Shown: positions 1 to 10,637, numbered from the stretch's first letter. The stretch: DNA of 64,000 nucleotides from an uncultured Cellvibrio sp. (GCA_946481095.1 CAMLML010000015.1:1-64000), one strand, 5' to 3'. The notes: generated by a model from the sequence alone, not told the origin. Program-made: numbers and translations.

Positions 1-55
1 AACCTGCGACCAACTGGTTAAAAGCCAGCTGCTCTACCGACTGAGCTAACGACCC
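1..55 (-). tRNA. tRNA-Lys (anticodon UUU), 3' part cut by window edge
   Basis: On the minus strand this is the 5' acceptor strand, D arm, anticodon arm with loop CTTTTAA (anticodon UUU) and the start of the T arm. The remaining 3' part lies outside the window. Every base present is identical to the complete copy about 30 bp to the right, so the two form a tandem duplication. Confidence 0.95.
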
Positions 56-85
56 TTAGGAGGGGATAAAACGAATTGGCGTAAG

Positions 86-161
86 TGGTGGGTCGTGCGG
101 GATTCGAACCTGCGACCAACTGGTTAAAAGCCAGCTGCTCTACCGACTGAGCTAACGACCC
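86..161 (-). tRNA. tRNA-Lys (anticodon UUU), complete
   Basis: A complete 76-nt tRNA on the minus strand. The acceptor strands GGGTCGT and ACGACCC pair perfectly and are followed by discriminator A and an encoded CCA. The anticodon loop CTTTTAA gives UUU (lysine), and the T loop has TTCGAAT. It sits 30 bp upstream, in its own reading direction, of a second identical copy, so both are probably transcribed together. tRNA-Lys close to queE/queC is also seen in pseudomonads (family knowledge). Confidence 0.97.
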
Positions 162-303
162 CTAAACGCGAGGCGCGTATGATACTGTTTTACTTTTAAA
201 AAACAAGGTTTTTTTAGCCATCGGAAAATAGGCAACCAAAACAACCAAACTCTCCTATGCTTAACTACGGCAACCTATTTTTTGAATTTGAAAATCATCC
301 AGC

Positions 304-3042
304 ATGTACAGTACACAATCCAACCATTCAATCTTTGCGCAAAATCCATTCGTCCAAAATATAGTGGTCTTCACTGCCTACTTATTAACAGCCTGGTTGG
401 GATTGAGTGTTCCATTTGAGGGTGACAAGGTCACCCTTTTCTGGTTGCCCAGCGGGATTGCTGTGGCATCCATGTATCGCTGGGGTTGGCACACACTGCC
501 CGGTGTTTTCCTTGCTGCACTGACGATTAATATTTTGACAAGTGCCGAACTCCCAACCAATTTTCTAATTGCTTGCGGCAACAGTCTGGGTCCGGCGATT
601 GCCGTTATACTACTCAGAAAAATGCAGTGTGATATCACCCGATTAAATAAATACACAGCCATTAACACAATCTGGATTACCTCTATCGGCATGTTGATAC
701 CCGCCATCATCGGTGCCAGCGCGCTCGCCTTACAGCATCAATTCTCTCTGGAAAAAACCTTATTTGTGATTCTGATATGGTGGATGGGTGACAGCCTGGG
801 TGTATTTTTATGTGCACCATTATTGATTAACTTATCGGCATCATCATTCAACAGTATTTTTCAAAAACCCCATGCAACATTCATATTGTTGGCAACCACA
901 ATTATGAGCGGGCTTATCTGTTTCCCGCTTAATCAATTTAATCATGGCAACTCACTGCCGATTGTCTTTATTACATTTGTCTGTGTCGCCTGGGCAGCGC
1001 TTTCATTTGGCCTGATTGCAGGGGCATTCTGTAGTCTTTTTTTCAGCTTTATTGCCATTTGGTCAACCACGCATCATTTGGGCCCATTTATTTTCCAGGA
1101 CATTCATATGAGTTACTGGGTCATTTGGGTTTACACCATCGTCATGACCTTGCTTTGTATGATGATTACCTCGGCACACAAGGAAATTCTCGATACCTCG
1201 CAACAATTATCTATCGCCAACGAAAAACAAAAATTACAACTGCAAGAAATTCAGGGGCTGGATGCAGCTCTGGCTGCCGCTGCTGCAGACTCTGCCAATA
1301 CCGAAGATTTTTTTGCCACGTTATTGAGATCCTTAAGTAAAAATACCGGTGCCGAACATGCCAAAATCAGCCTGGTCAATTACAACCTGAGCCACGCCAC
1401 AACCCACACTTATTTGATTGACGACAAATTACAAACCAATTTCACTTACATGCTAAAACACACGCCTTGCGCGGATGTACTGGAACGGGATTTTTGTTTC
1501 ATTCCTGATAAAGCACAAACGCTGTATCCAAAAGATGACTTGATAGAAGAATACAAAATACAAAGTTATGTTGGTATCGCCATTAAAAATATCGAAGGAA
1601 AACCTATCGGAATTCTATCAGTTGCAAGCACAGGCCCCTTGCTGCCAAAACCACAAACCAATTCATTAATGCGCATTTTTTCCGAACGGATCGCAGGCGA
1701 AATTAGACGCGCAGAAGACCAGGAAAAAATTTTCAATCTGGCCTTTTTCGACCCACTGACACATTTACCCAACCGTCGTTTTCTGCAAGAAAGATTGAAT
1801 TTAATTGCCGCACAAAGCGAACGCACCAAACATTACTGCGCAATTTTATTTATTGACCTGGACAACTTTAAACTTCTGAATGATTCTCGCGGACATCATG
1901 TTGGCGATCAATTACTGGCACTGGTTGGAGAAAGGATTCACACCACAATCCGCAATACCGATATGGCTGCGAGATTGGGCGGAGATGAATTTGTCGTGGT
2001 GTTTGACAACCTGAATACCGATATAGAACTGGCTGCCGTTGAAGCTAAAAAACGTGCCGAGGAATTACACTCGCTGATCAGCTTGCCTTATGCACTATCA
2101 AAAACCCATTACCATTGCACTATTAGCATGGGGGTTAATCTCTTTCGCGGTAGCCATGGATCAATTGATGATCTTTTACGGCATGCGGATCTGGCCATGT
2201 ATCAAGCCAAAGATAGCGGACGAAACACCATAAGATTTTTCGATCCTCAAATGCAGGCACAAATGGAGCGCCGCGCCACTATTGAATATGATTTACGTAT
2301 CGCTTTGGACGCACATGACCAGCTGATTCCCTATTATCAAATCCAGGTTAACCATACAGGAACAGTTATAGGGGCAGAATTATTATTACGATGGATTCAT
2401 CCGGATAAGGGAATGATCTCTCCTGGTGATTTTATTCCAGTTGCAGAACAAACCGGTTTGATCATCCCGCTGGGCCGTAAAGTGTTAAGAATGGCCTGCA
2501 TACAACTTGTCAACTGGAAAAATAAACCCGCATTCCGGGATCTGAAATTGGCCGTAAATGTCAGCCCTATCCAATTTAATCAACATGATTTTGTGCATGA
2601 AATCAATTCATTGATTGCTGAAAATGATATAGATACGCAATTGCTCACATTGGAATTAACTGAAGGATCTTTATTACAAAATGTTGAAACCAGTGTTGGC
2701 AAAATGCATGCAATACGATTACAGAAAATTGGTTTTTCCATGGATGACTTCGGGATAGGTTACTCATCCCTGTCATACCTCAAAAAATTACCACTTAATC
2801 AATTAAAAATAGACCAATCTTTTGTGCGGGATATTTCGACAGATCCGAATGACAGGGTGATAGTTAAAACTATTATTGCGATGGCGCAGAACCTGGAGCT
2901 GGATGTATTGGCCGAGGGTGTAGAAACCCTGGAACAAAAAAAATATTTACTCGAAAATGGTTGCCAAAAATTTCAGGGCTACTATTTCGGGCGACCGGTA
3001 CCCATTCATGAGTTTGAAGAGCAGCGAATGAAATTTCTGTAA
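304..3042 (+). CDS. Membrane MASE1-GAF-GGDEF-EAL cyclic-di-GMP enzyme
   Basis: A 912-aa inner-membrane c-di-GMP turnover protein. Residues about 15-300 are a multi-helix MASE1-type sensor (FWLPSGIAVA motif), about 320-460 a GAF-like domain, about 470-630 a GGDEF domain and about 650-905 an EAL domain. The cyclase motif GGDEF (about residue 559) is intact and is preceded by an inhibitory I-site RNTD. The EAL signature reads ELL (AELLLRW), but the other phosphodiesterase residues are present: NVSPIQF, LELTE, DDFGIGYSS, KIDQSFV and LAEGVET. Both activities are therefore plausible. No strong ribosome binding site is visible before the ATG. The ligand sensed is unknown. Confidence 0.93.
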   Translation: MYSTQSNHSIFAQNPFVQNIVVFTAYLLTAWLGLSVPFEGDKVTLFWLPSGIAVASMYRWGWHTLPGVFLAALTINILTSAELPTNFLIACGNSLGPAIAVILLRKMQCDITRLNKYTAINTIWITSIGMLIPAIIGASALALQHQFSLEKTLFVILIWWMGDSLGVFLCAPLLINLSASSFNSIFQKPHATFILLATTIMSGLICFPLNQFNHGNSLPIVFITFVCVAWAALSFGLIAGAFCSLFFSFIAIWSTTHHLGPFIFQDIHMSYWVIWVYTIVMTLLCMMITSAHKEILDTSQQLSIANEKQKLQLQEIQGLDAALAAAAADSANTEDFFATLLRSLSKNTGAEHAKISLVNYNLSHATTHTYLIDDKLQTNFTYMLKHTPCADVLERDFCFIPDKAQTLYPKDDLIEEYKIQSYVGIAIKNIEGKPIGILSVASTGPLLPKPQTNSLMRIFSERIAGEIRRAEDQEKIFNLAFFDPLTHLPNRRFLQERLNLIAAQSERTKHYCAILFIDLDNFKLLNDSRGHHVGDQLLALVGERIHTTIRNTDMAARLGGDEFVVVFDNLNTDIELAAVEAKKRAEELHSLISLPYALSKTHYHCTISMGVNLFRGSHGSIDDLLRHADLAMYQAKDSGRNTIRFFDPQMQAQMERRATIEYDLRIALDAHDQLIPYYQIQVNHTGTVIGAELLLRWIHPDKGMISPGDFIPVAEQTGLIIPLGRKVLRMACIQLVNWKNKPAFRDLKLAVNVSPIQFNQHDFVHEINSLIAENDIDTQLLTLELTEGSLLQNVETSVGKMHAIRLQKIGFSMDDFGIGYSSLSYLKKLPLNQLKIDQSFVRDISTDPNDRVIVKTIIAMAQNLELDVLAEGVETLEQKKYLLENGCQKFQGYYFGRPVPIHEFEEQRMKFL

Positions 3043-3234
3043 GGACATCAAAAAACTGCCATAAACTGTCGCTATTACAAATCAGCCGCATGGCGCACAT
3101 AACAACAATTATTCTGGCTGACATTTCCCTCATCAGGACACAATTCTGTTTTTTTGCTACGCTCTGAATATCATCTGCGGGTTTGAGCATCACCTACAGG
3201 ATCTGCAATGCCACATTTCTTACAGGATTAACTG

Positions 3235-5025
3235 ATGAGTTCCTTATCCATATTAAAGCCACTGCTGCTTATGGAAGTAATTGTAATCCTGGTTATTTGC
3301 CTGGTGGTACTTCTGTGTTTTCTGATCAGGCAAGGTTCTTTGTTAAAAAAAATGCGGGAGAAATTAATTCATTTGCATTCCGTCCAAAACCAGGAATCAA
3401 TGGATTCTTATTTTTCCAGATCAATAGAAGAAACCTTGCAACGATACGAAAAACATACCAATTCCAAAACCATTGTTTTCGACATCAACAGACCCTACAC
3501 CGAAAAAGCCACTGCCCTGCGTTATCTTTATCTTAACGTTGAAAAAGATGCCGAAGAAAGGAAAAAAAGCGGCAAGATTGGCTGGAACTTTTATGACAAC
3601 AAATTCGAACTCATACTCGGTCTCATCGGCAAACCTTCCACAGAAATATCTGTGAGTCAAAATCTGCAAGATGAACTCAACGAATATAAAACAGAAAGCA
3701 AAGCAGTGATTGGCAAGCTGAAAGACATTATTAAGTCATTGCAAAATAGCATTCAGGATGGGGCTTCATTAATCCCACCAAAAGAATACAAAGAAATTTT
3801 GGACTCCGTTATATCCAATGAAAATCTGGACAAAATACGGATTCTATTTGATGAGATGAAAAGCTTTTCGGATAACTATCAACCGCAACAAAATAATTTT
3901 ATAGAAAAATCTATCAACACGCTGGAATATGAAGTTGAGAGTTCAGATAGATTTATAACCAATCTGCGCAGTGATACAGATCAAAACTCATCTGCCAAGA
4001 TGCATGAAATCAATAAATTAAAAGAAAGTAACAAAGTCCAACGGAGTATTATCTCCAATTTGGAACAAGAGATTTCCATGTTAAGGGAATCTATTGATGT
4101 CAACACCACTCAAGAAGTTCGGGATACCAAAGAGCAAGAAATCAGCCGCTTGGAGCGTATAGTTAAAGAATACGAAGGGTGTGTTGTTATTCTTGAAGAT
4201 CAAATCAGTGATTTATACACCCGCCTTGAACAAAAAACCAAAGAAACTGTTGTTCAAGAAAAAACAGAATCCAATCAGGATTTACAAACGCTTAATGCCG
4301 AACTGCAGAATGTTTCCAAACGAATGGATAGTATTGCCAATGATTACCGCCAGGCAGTAGCCGTCAACCGTGCGATTTATAATTTTAGTCAATGCAAAAC
4401 TATTAAAGATATTGCCAATCTTATAGTCAAATTACTTAAAGAATTTAACATTGCAGCTGGATTTTATATTTACTCACCCGTTGGCAAGGCCGATTATTTT
4501 CCATCACTTCTGTTTAATGACACACTCAAACGCCTGGTAAAAAATTCAGCACAGAAAGACCACATAGGGCAGATCAACAATAACACGCTATTTGTCGCCC
4601 AAGGGATCAAGTTAATTATCTTCCCATCAGAGGGTGAGGCAGATTCAATTAACTCCACCATCAGCGGATTGGTTTGTATCGCTGGCGAGAATATTCAAAG
4701 ACTGGAAAGCACCTATGCGATCAAGAAGAACATTACCAATACGGATGGTTGGATCAGTCTGGCCAAAAATAAAATTGCCAACATAGACATACAATTTTCT
4801 TATCAAGCAGAAGAAAGTAAAAAAATCTACAATCAATTCATTACCGATTTAAAAAAATCCTATCAGCATCTGGATTTAAAAGGTGAAGGAGCTGTGATGC
4901 TGGACAATGCGATTAATGAATATGAAGCACGCATGCAATTATTATTATCAGGCGGCGATGTTATTGATAAAGAACTGGAAAAGCTGACCAATCATTTGGC
5001 CACACTGAAATTACAAAACCATTAA
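3235..5025 (+). CDS. Membrane-anchored coiled-coil protein of unknown function
   Basis: Not recognised as a named family. The 596-aa product has one N-terminal transmembrane helix (about residues 8-32), then a long charged, glutamine- and glutamate-rich region with heptad-like spacing (about 150-370) that should form coiled coil. A globular C-terminal part (about 375-500) looks like a degenerate GAF fold, which is a weak impression. The topology, an anchor followed by a cytoplasmic coil and sensor-like domain, suggests signalling or scaffolding. It follows the MASE1 c-di-GMP enzyme on the same strand after 192 bp, so a functional link is possible but unproven. The ATG follows an AGGAT-type ribosome site. 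Confidence 0.75.
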   Translation: MSSLSILKPLLLMEVIVILVICLVVLLCFLIRQGSLLKKMREKLIHLHSVQNQESMDSYFSRSIEETLQRYEKHTNSKTIVFDINRPYTEKATALRYLYLNVEKDAEERKKSGKIGWNFYDNKFELILGLIGKPSTEISVSQNLQDELNEYKTESKAVIGKLKDIIKSLQNSIQDGASLIPPKEYKEILDSVISNENLDKIRILFDEMKSFSDNYQPQQNNFIEKSINTLEYEVESSDRFITNLRSDTDQNSSAKMHEINKLKESNKVQRSIISNLEQEISMLRESIDVNTTQEVRDTKEQEISRLERIVKEYEGCVVILEDQISDLYTRLEQKTKETVVQEKTESNQDLQTLNAELQNVSKRMDSIANDYRQAVAVNRAIYNFSQCKTIKDIANLIVKLLKEFNIAAGFYIYSPVGKADYFPSLLFNDTLKRLVKNSAQKDHIGQINNNTLFVAQGIKLIIFPSEGEADSINSTISGLVCIAGENIQRLESTYAIKKNITNTDGWISLAKNKIANIDIQFSYQAEESKKIYNQFITDLKKSYQHLDLKGEGAVMLDNAINEYEARMQLLLSGGDVIDKELEKLTNHLATLKLQNH

Positions 5026-5705
5026 TTTGCATATAACGTAGGATCAGCAATAGCGGCTTGAATAAATCCCTGCTTACGCAAACGACAGGAATCACATTTT
5101 CCACAAGCTCTGCCCGCATCATCCGCTTGATAACAGGACACCGTTAAACTGTAATCAACACCCAACTGAATTCCTTGTCGAATAATATCGGACTTGGTCA
5201 TTTTCATTAAAGGTGTTTGGATTGATAATTTTTTTCCTTCCACACCGGCTTTGGTTGCAAGGTTCGCCATTTTTTCAAATGCCTGAATATATTCAGGGCG
5301 ACAATCCGGGTAACCGGAATAATCCACTGCATTCACACCCACAAAAATATCCTGAGCTTGTAATACTTCCGCCCAACCCAGTGCTATGGATAAAAAAATA
5401 GTATTGCGTGCAGGTACATAAGTAACGGGAATTCCTTGTGTTTCCTGTTCGGGGACATCAATCAAATCATCGGTTAATGCCGAACCACCAATACTGCGTA
5501 AATCCAGTTTGATCAGTTTGTGTTGCAAACTTCCCAGCGAATTTGCGGTGCGCTCTGCTGCCAATAATTCTGCTTTATGTCGTTGCCCATAATCAAAACT
5601 CAAGGTGTAGCAGTCATACCCCTGACTTTTGGCAATCGCAAGGACAGTGGTTGAATCAAGACCACCGGAAATTAACACTACAGCTTTGGGTTGGTTTGAT
5701 AGCAT
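5022..5705 (-). CDS. queC: 7-cyano-7-deazaguanine synthase QueC
   Basis: Converts 7-carboxy-7-deazaguanine to preQ0 using ATP and ammonia, in the queuosine tRNA-modification pathway in the cytoplasm. The 227-aa protein has the PP-loop ATPase motif SGGLDSTT near the N-terminus. Four C-terminal cysteines ([18 protein letters not shown]) form the zinc site. The length is normal for QueC. It lies 33 bp downstream of queE, which makes its substrate, so the two form an operon. Its 3' end overlaps the convergent coiled-coil gene by 4 bp. Confidence 0.97.
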   Translation of the reverse strand: MLSNQPKAVVLISGGLDSTTVLAIAKSQGYDCYTLSFDYGQRHKAELLAAERTANSLGSLQHKLIKLDLRSIGGSALTDDLIDVPEQETQGIPVTYVPARNTIFLSIALGWAEVLQAQDIFVGVNAVDYSGYPDCRPEYIQAFEKMANLATKAGVEGKKLSIQTPLMKMTKSDIIRQGIQLGVDYSLTVSCYQADDAGRACGKCDSCRLRKQGFIQAAIADPTLYAN

Positions 5706-5738
5706 GGAAAATCTCTTGAAAAGAAAACTGCAAAAAAA

Positions 5739-6389
5739 TTAATGCCCGGGTGCGTCATTCCATAACAACTTATGTAATTGCAATTGAAAACGAACCGGTA
5801 AATTATCAGCCAAAATCCATTCCGCCAAATCAAGCGGTTTGATTTGGTTGAAGCTGGGGGAAAACAGAACCTCACCGACTTTGGATGCAAGCTGATGCTT
5901 ATCCAATTCGAATCTTGCCCATTCATAATCGGCGCGATCACAAATCACAAATTTGATTTGATCCTGAGGCGTTAACTGCTGCAAATTTTCCCAACGATTT
6001 CGGCCCACTTCACCTGAACCCGGTGTTTTTAAATCCATGACGCGACTGACCCTGGAATCCACCTCATCAATCGGCATAGCGCCACTGGTTTCGAGCGAAA
6101 CCTGATATCCCGCATCACAAAGTGCCTTGAGCAACACCAGACATTCACGCTGCGCCAAAGGCTCACCACCGGTTACACATACATATCGTGGTTGATAGGC
6201 TGCCACTTTTTCAAGAATGGACTCCAGTGTCATGCGTTCGCCACCGTAAAAGGCGTATTCGGAGTCACAATAACCACACCGCAGGGGACATCCGGTCAAA
6301 CGTACAAACACCGTCGGTAAACCAACTGTTTTGGCTTCACCTTGAAGGGAGTAAAAGATTTCGGTGATTTTAAGACTGGACATGCGCAT
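5739..6389 (-). CDS. queE: 7-carboxy-7-deazaguanine synthase QueE
   Basis: Radical-SAM enzyme that contracts the ring of 6-carboxytetrahydropterin to 7-carboxy-7-deazaguanine, the step before QueC. The 216-aa protein has the iron-sulfur motif CPLRCGYC (CX3CX2C) and the typical N-terminus ITEIFYSLQGEAKTVGLPTVF. The VTGGEPL motif follows at about residues 74-80. Two start codons lie two codons apart (6389 and 6383) and neither has a clear ribosome site. It is first in the queE-queC operon. queD and queF are not in the window. Confidence 0.96.
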   Translation of the reverse strand: MRMSSLKITEIFYSLQGEAKTVGLPTVFVRLTGCPLRCGYCDSEYAFYGGERMTLESILEKVAAYQPRYVCVTGGEPLAQRECLVLLKALCDAGYQVSLETSGAMPIDEVDSRVSRVMDLKTPGSGEVGRNRWENLQQLTPQDQIKFVICDRADYEWARFELDKHQLASKVGEVLFSPSFNQIKPLDLAEWILADNLPVRFQLQLHKLLWNDAPGH

Positions 6390-6449
6390 TAACTGCTATT
6401 GAAAATAAACCAGGGAAATACAGAAAGGAGCGCAGTGTACTAGAGGGAA

Positions 6450-7088
6450 TTATTCGGAATCCATACCTTTTTGAATGACAAAATATTTATCCATGCCTGT
6501 CCAACTCAACAATTTCCAGACATCCTGATTACAATTACTCAATTTTATTGCCTCGCGTGAAGAGTCTTTGCGTTCCTTGAAAAGTAATAACATACCCAAG
6601 CCGGTCATACTTAACACAGGTGTTGCCTTCAAATTAATCTCATACTCATTCACGTCTATTGTTGCCGTTTCCTCTAACAGGCGCCGCCATTGATCCCGCA
6701 GATTGTGATCAATATTGCCAACTATATTGATACGCAACCCATGACCGCTATTGATTGCTACCCAATCAACAAACGCCGTAACACTGGCCTTGGGTTTTAT
6801 CATGGCTTTGTTTGTGGATGATTCAGCCCTTGCCGATTGAGAGGAGCCTTGCACCAACTGCTTGGGAGATTGCGCAGGTAACAGCCTCTTGATTCCGGGA
6901 GAAGACCTCATAGCCTTGGTTCGATTGGATTTCCAACTGTCAGGCACAACATCATCCCAGCTGCTTTCAGCATCAGCGCTGGAAATCACCTCATCAATCA
7001 GTTTCCCTGCCTGCCGTTTTTGGCCTGCCTGCTCGGAATCTGCTCGAGAAATATGCCCTTCTTCAATAAAAGGGACTGAATTACGCAT
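6450..7088 (-). CDS. STAS-domain protein
   Basis: A 212-aa protein with a low-complexity, probably disordered N-terminal half (to about residue 105). The C-terminal STAS domain contains LRINIVGNIDH, NLKATPVLSMTGLGMLLLF and CNQDVWKLLSWTGM, which match the strand-helix pattern of anti-sigma-factor antagonists. The usual phosphorylated serine falls in or near LSMTGLG, where a threonine follows the methionine. ATG 7088 is preferred to a TTG six codons upstream because GGAG sits 5 nt before it. It is divergent from a GGDEF-EAL gene. No anti-sigma kinase is nearby, so its partner is unknown. Confidence 0.8.
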   Translation of the reverse strand: MRNSVPFIEEGHISRADSEQAGQKRQAGKLIDEVISSADAESSWDDVVPDSWKSNRTKAMRSSPGIKRLLPAQSPKQLVQGSSQSARAESSTNKAMIKPKASVTAFVDWVAINSGHGLRINIVGNIDHNLRDQWRRLLEETATIDVNEYEINLKATPVLSMTGLGMLLLFKERKDSSREAIKLSNCNQDVWKLLSWTGMDKYFVIQKGMDSE

Positions 7089-7439
7089 AACAACTCCATC
7101 AGCCAACTCTCTCTAAATGTAGATGAACAGCATGCTTTATCCAGTCAGGAAATTATCAAGCCATCACTGGACAAACCATGGCGCATGAATCAATATTCAA
7201 AAAGTTGTAGGTAATACCGTTTTGTAATATAAAAGCATGCTGTTAACTTATATAAGAATGGCAAAATAAATAACTAGCCGTCTTTTTTATGACAAGCGGC
7301 AGAGTTTTTATTATTTACGATAAGAAAAAAATCTAAGAATGGCTGGATGCCACTTCGGTTGTCACTGTTTTTTACCACACAAAAACGCTGTCAGTGAGCC
7401 TCTCTCTATTGGAGAGGAATTAACCAAAGTTGAGCGACT
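7089..7439. other. Divergent intergenic region with spaced inverted repeat
   Basis: A 351-bp AT-rich region between the divergent STAS and GGDEF-EAL genes; it must carry both promoters. A perfect 13-bp inverted repeat, AACAGCATGCTTT at 7126-7138 and its complement at 7232-7244, is separated by 93 bp. A short hairpin CCTCTC/GAGAGG lies at 7399-7417, shortly before the GGDEF-EAL start. No open reading frame or RNA gene is recognisable. Confidence 0.6.
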
Positions 7440-9737
7440 ATGCAAGAAAAAATAAATTCCCGGGGCATGAACTCCGGTGTTGACTTGATAAAATTTCAAC
7501 AAATTTTCAAGGATTTGAATCATAAAAATATCGCCGAACGATTAGTCAGTATTGTTGTTACAGATGACATTATCTGTAATGCAATGCTTGTTACGTGGCG
7601 CGGCGCCAATTTTAATATTGAAGCAATTGCAACACTTATTGATGATTCTCCATCAATACAATCGATTCCCGTACCTCTTGGGCAGCAGGAATATCCGCCT
7701 CATGGGGTAATTGAAAAGGTGTTTGCAACCGGCGAAACCTGCCTGCTAAATCATGATGATGTCATCAAGCATGGCATTTGTTTTTCAGGGGAAAAAGTCA
7801 AATCCTGCTACATACTTCCCGTACTTGAAAAAAATAAAACACTGGCAGTGTTTTATATGGAATCACGGTTTGAAATTGCATCGCTGATTAAAGCGGTTTC
7901 CGAATTGGAAACTCTCTGGACTGTGAGCCCGGTATTAATCAGGCAATTTATTGACATGTGGCACCACGAAGAACAAATGTTCAAATACAAGTTGGCGGAG
8001 CAAGCACTTTGGGCGAGTGAAACCTATTTGAATGCAATACTGCGACATTCTCCCGCTTTAATTTCTGTAAAAGATTTGGAAGGTAATGTAGTCTTGGCCA
8101 GCGAGCATTTTAATTATATGGCCATGATGGATAGCAATGGATATGTTGGCAAAAATGTGTTTGATATCTATCCTAAAGATGTCGCGCAATCTATGTGGGA
8201 CATAGAATCTGCAACCAGAACCAATCAACAAACTTATGAATTGGAATTGGATTTATTACACAAAGATGGAAGCCTTCACACTTATCTAATTGTGAAATTT
8301 CCGCTGCTCGACAAAGACAACCAGATTTTCGGTGTTTGTACAATTGGCACCGACATTACCGAACGCAAGCTGGCTGAAAATGCACTGCGAGAACAGCAAT
8401 CACGGTTGAACTATATGGCATTTCACGATTCGCTCACTGCACTTCCGAATCGCTCATTATTTTATGATCGTATATATCATGGATTGGCCAGAGCACGCCG
8501 CAGCAACAGCAGGGTTGCGCTGATGCTGCTTGATATAGACAGATTTAAAATCATCAACGATAGCCTGGGCCATGATGCTGGCGATGTTTTATTAAAAATA
8601 ATTGCCATGCGATTGAATGAAGGCGTACGTGACATGGATACAGTTGCGCGTTTGGGCGGTGATGAATTTGTGATTGTTCTGGAAGGCATTCAGGATCTGG
8701 ATGATGTTGTTTTTGTTGCAAACAAACTCCTGACAACTCTGGCAAGACCTCTTGAGGTCAGCGGCCACAGCATCACCACCACTGTTAGTGTTGGCGTCAG
8801 CATTTTTCCGGATGATGGTAAAGATACCGATGAGTTGCTAAAAAATGCCGACATAGCAATGTATAAAGCAAAAGAAGCAGGAAAAAATAATTGTCAGTTT
8901 TATACCAAAGGAATGAATGCAACTGCTGTGAACTTCTTGCTGCTAGAAAATGATTTACGGCGCGCGATAGAACTCAATCAACTGATTCTGCATTATCAAC
9001 CTCAAGTGGATTTGAGATCCAATGAAATAGTGGGTGTTGAGGCGCTGGTGCGCTGGCAGCATCCGGAAAGAGGATTAATTTCACCCGCACATTTTATTGC
9101 GCTGGCCGAAGAAACCGGATTGATAGTCCCCATGGGTGAATGGGTTTTACGCGAAGCCTGCAGACAACAAAAAGCATGGTTGGACAGTGGAATACATATA
9201 GGGAAAATGGCCGTTAATTTATCGCCCAGACAATTCAGGCAAAAAAATTTCCCTGAAAAAGTAGAAGCCATATTAAACAACCTGGGTTTAAGTCCTGAAT
9301 ATCTGGAACTGGAAATTACTGAAAGCTGCGCAATGGAGCACGCCGGTGAAACTATTAATCAACTTAACCAACTGAAAGAAATGGGTATGTATTTAGCCAT
9401 TGATGATTTCGGAACCGGCTACTCGTCGCTGGCATACCTGCAACGATTTCCTATCCAGAAGTTGAAAATTGATCGCAGTTTTATTCACGACATTCAGGAC
9501 GATATCAATGATGCAGCGATTGCCAAATCGATCATTGGTCTGGCCCATAATATGCAGATGATCGTCATAGCCGAAGGTGTTGAAAATACTTATCAGATTG
9601 AATGGCTGCGTAATAAAGGTTGTGATCAGGCTCAAGGGTTTCTCTACGCCAAACCTATGCCCGCAGAACAATTGGAAGAATATTTTATTGATGGCCGATT
9701 TCGTTTTGATGATCATTCAAAACTGCTAATTAATTAA
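7440..9737 (+). CDS. GAF-PAS-GGDEF-EAL cyclic-di-GMP enzyme
   Basis: A 765-aa soluble c-di-GMP enzyme with no transmembrane segment. Residues about 15-170 are GAF-like, about 185-310 a PAS domain ending in the PAC-like sequence [12 protein letters not shown], about 325-490 GGDEF and about 505-755 EAL. GGDEF (about residue 405) is intact, with I-site RDMD just before it. The phosphodiesterase side has a canonical EALVRW (about 533), [28 protein letters not shown] and IAEGVEN. Both activities should therefore be possible. An in-frame ATG at 7467 is an alternative start. The divergent STAS gene may belong to the same signalling unit (inference). Confidence 0.94.
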   Translation: MQEKINSRGMNSGVDLIKFQQIFKDLNHKNIAERLVSIVVTDDIICNAMLVTWRGANFNIEAIATLIDDSPSIQSIPVPLGQQEYPPHGVIEKVFATGETCLLNHDDVIKHGICFSGEKVKSCYILPVLEKNKTLAVFYMESRFEIASLIKAVSELETLWTVSPVLIRQFIDMWHHEEQMFKYKLAEQALWASETYLNAILRHSPALISVKDLEGNVVLASEHFNYMAMMDSNGYVGKNVFDIYPKDVAQSMWDIESATRTNQQTYELELDLLHKDGSLHTYLIVKFPLLDKDNQIFGVCTIGTDITERKLAENALREQQSRLNYMAFHDSLTALPNRSLFYDRIYHGLARARRSNSRVALMLLDIDRFKIINDSLGHDAGDVLLKIIAMRLNEGVRDMDTVARLGGDEFVIVLEGIQDLDDVVFVANKLLTTLARPLEVSGHSITTTVSVGVSIFPDDGKDTDELLKNADIAMYKAKEAGKNNCQFYTKGMNATAVNFLLLENDLRRAIELNQLILHYQPQVDLRSNEIVGVEALVRWQHPERGLISPAHFIALAEETGLIVPMGEWVLREACRQQKAWLDSGIHIGKMAVNLSPRQFRQKNFPEKVEAILNNLGLSPEYLELEITESCAMEHAGETINQLNQLKEMGMYLAIDDFGTGYSSLAYLQRFPIQKLKIDRSFIHDIQDDINDAAIAKSIIGLAHNMQMIVIAEGVENTYQIEWLRNKGCDQAQGFLYAKPMPAEQLEEYFIDGRFRFDDHSKLLIN

Positions 9738-9766
9738 AATCGGCGCGTGAATAGAATTATCGGCCT

Positions 9767-10570
9767 ATGAAAAATACTTTATCGGAATCCTATCAACAAC
9801 GATTTGGCGGTATTGCCAGACTTTATGGACAAGAAGCATTAACCGCTTTGTCTCAAGCGCATTTTGTATTAATTGGTTTGGGCGGGGTCGGCACCTGGGT
9901 TGCTGAAGCACTTGCGCGTTCCGGTGTTGGCAAAATTACACTGATTGAAATGGACGAAGTTTGCACCACCAATACCAATCGACAACTTCATGCGTTGCAA
10001 TCCACTATTGGCAAATCCAAAAATCAAATTATCACCGAACGATTAAAAGATATTAATCCGGATATGATTGTGGAATCAGTGGAAGACTTTCTCGATGAGA
10101 AAAACATGACCCATCTAATCGGTTCACAACACCATGTCGTCATTGATGCAATTGATGCCGCTCACATTAAAGCTCGCCTAGTATCTTATTGTTTGGCAAT
10201 TAAAGTCAGATTGATAACCATAGGTTCATCGGGGGGCAAAACCGATCCACAGAAAATTAAAGTCGCCGATTTGGGCCACACTGAAAATGACCCGATGCTC
10301 GCCAAAATTCGCACACAACTTTATCGTCATTTTAATTTTTCCCGCGATGCCAATCGAAAGTTTCGCGTCGATGCAGTTTACTCCACCGAACAAATGGTTT
10401 ACCCCAAACCGGATGGCAGCGTCTGCATGAGCAAACAATTTTTACAGGATGGCGTGAAACTGGATTGTGCAGGTGGATTTGGATCAAGCGTAATGGTGAC
10501 AGGCACTTTTGGCTTTTTAGCCGCAACCAAAGCGATTGAACGATATTTGGAAAAAAGAAATTTATTGTAG
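9767..10570 (+). CDS. tcdA: tRNA threonylcarbamoyladenosine dehydratase TcdA
   Basis: E1/ThiF-like ATP-dependent enzyme that cyclises t6A to ct6A at position 37 of ANN-decoding tRNAs. The 267-aa protein has the nucleotide-binding motif GLGGVGTWVAEALARSGVG. The substrate loop DEVCTTNTNRQLHAL is typical of TcdA/CsdL, and the conserved C-terminal region contains DCAGGFGSSVMVTGTFG. Length matches the family. The last codons and the stop lie inside one arm of an inverted repeat. It stands alone; csdA/csdE are not seen here. Confidence 0.96.
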   Translation: MKNTLSESYQQRFGGIARLYGQEALTALSQAHFVLIGLGGVGTWVAEALARSGVGKITLIEMDEVCTTNTNRQLHALQSTIGKSKNQIITERLKDINPDMIVESVEDFLDEKNMTHLIGSQHHVVIDAIDAAHIKARLVSYCLAIKVRLITIGSSGGKTDPQKIKVADLGHTENDPMLAKIRTQLYRHFNFSRDANRKFRVDAVYSTEQMVYPKPDGSVCMSKQFLQDGVKLDCAGGFGSSVMVTGTFGFLAATKAIERYLEKRNLL

Positions 10571-10637
10571 GTTGGACAGCAGTACCCAACGCTTAAGCTT
10601 TATTGAGAGATTTGTTGGGCATTGCTGCCCAACCTAC
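10567..10637. repeat. Inverted repeat of GTAGGTTGG type
   Basis: Two 24-nt arms (10567-10590 and 10614-10637) are inverted relative to each other with 21 of 24 positions pairing. Each begins outermost with GTAGGTTGG, a pattern common among REP-like elements of proteobacteria (family knowledge). The left arm overlaps the tcdA stop codon. It could also serve as the tcdA transcription terminator. Confidence 0.8.

Noticed and set aside
1059..1340. Plus-strand frame inside the first GGDEF-EAL gene
   Set aside because: An out-of-frame shadow of a well-supported gene.
5213..5401. Plus-strand frame antisense to queC
   Set aside because: Antisense shadow; no signal of an independent gene.
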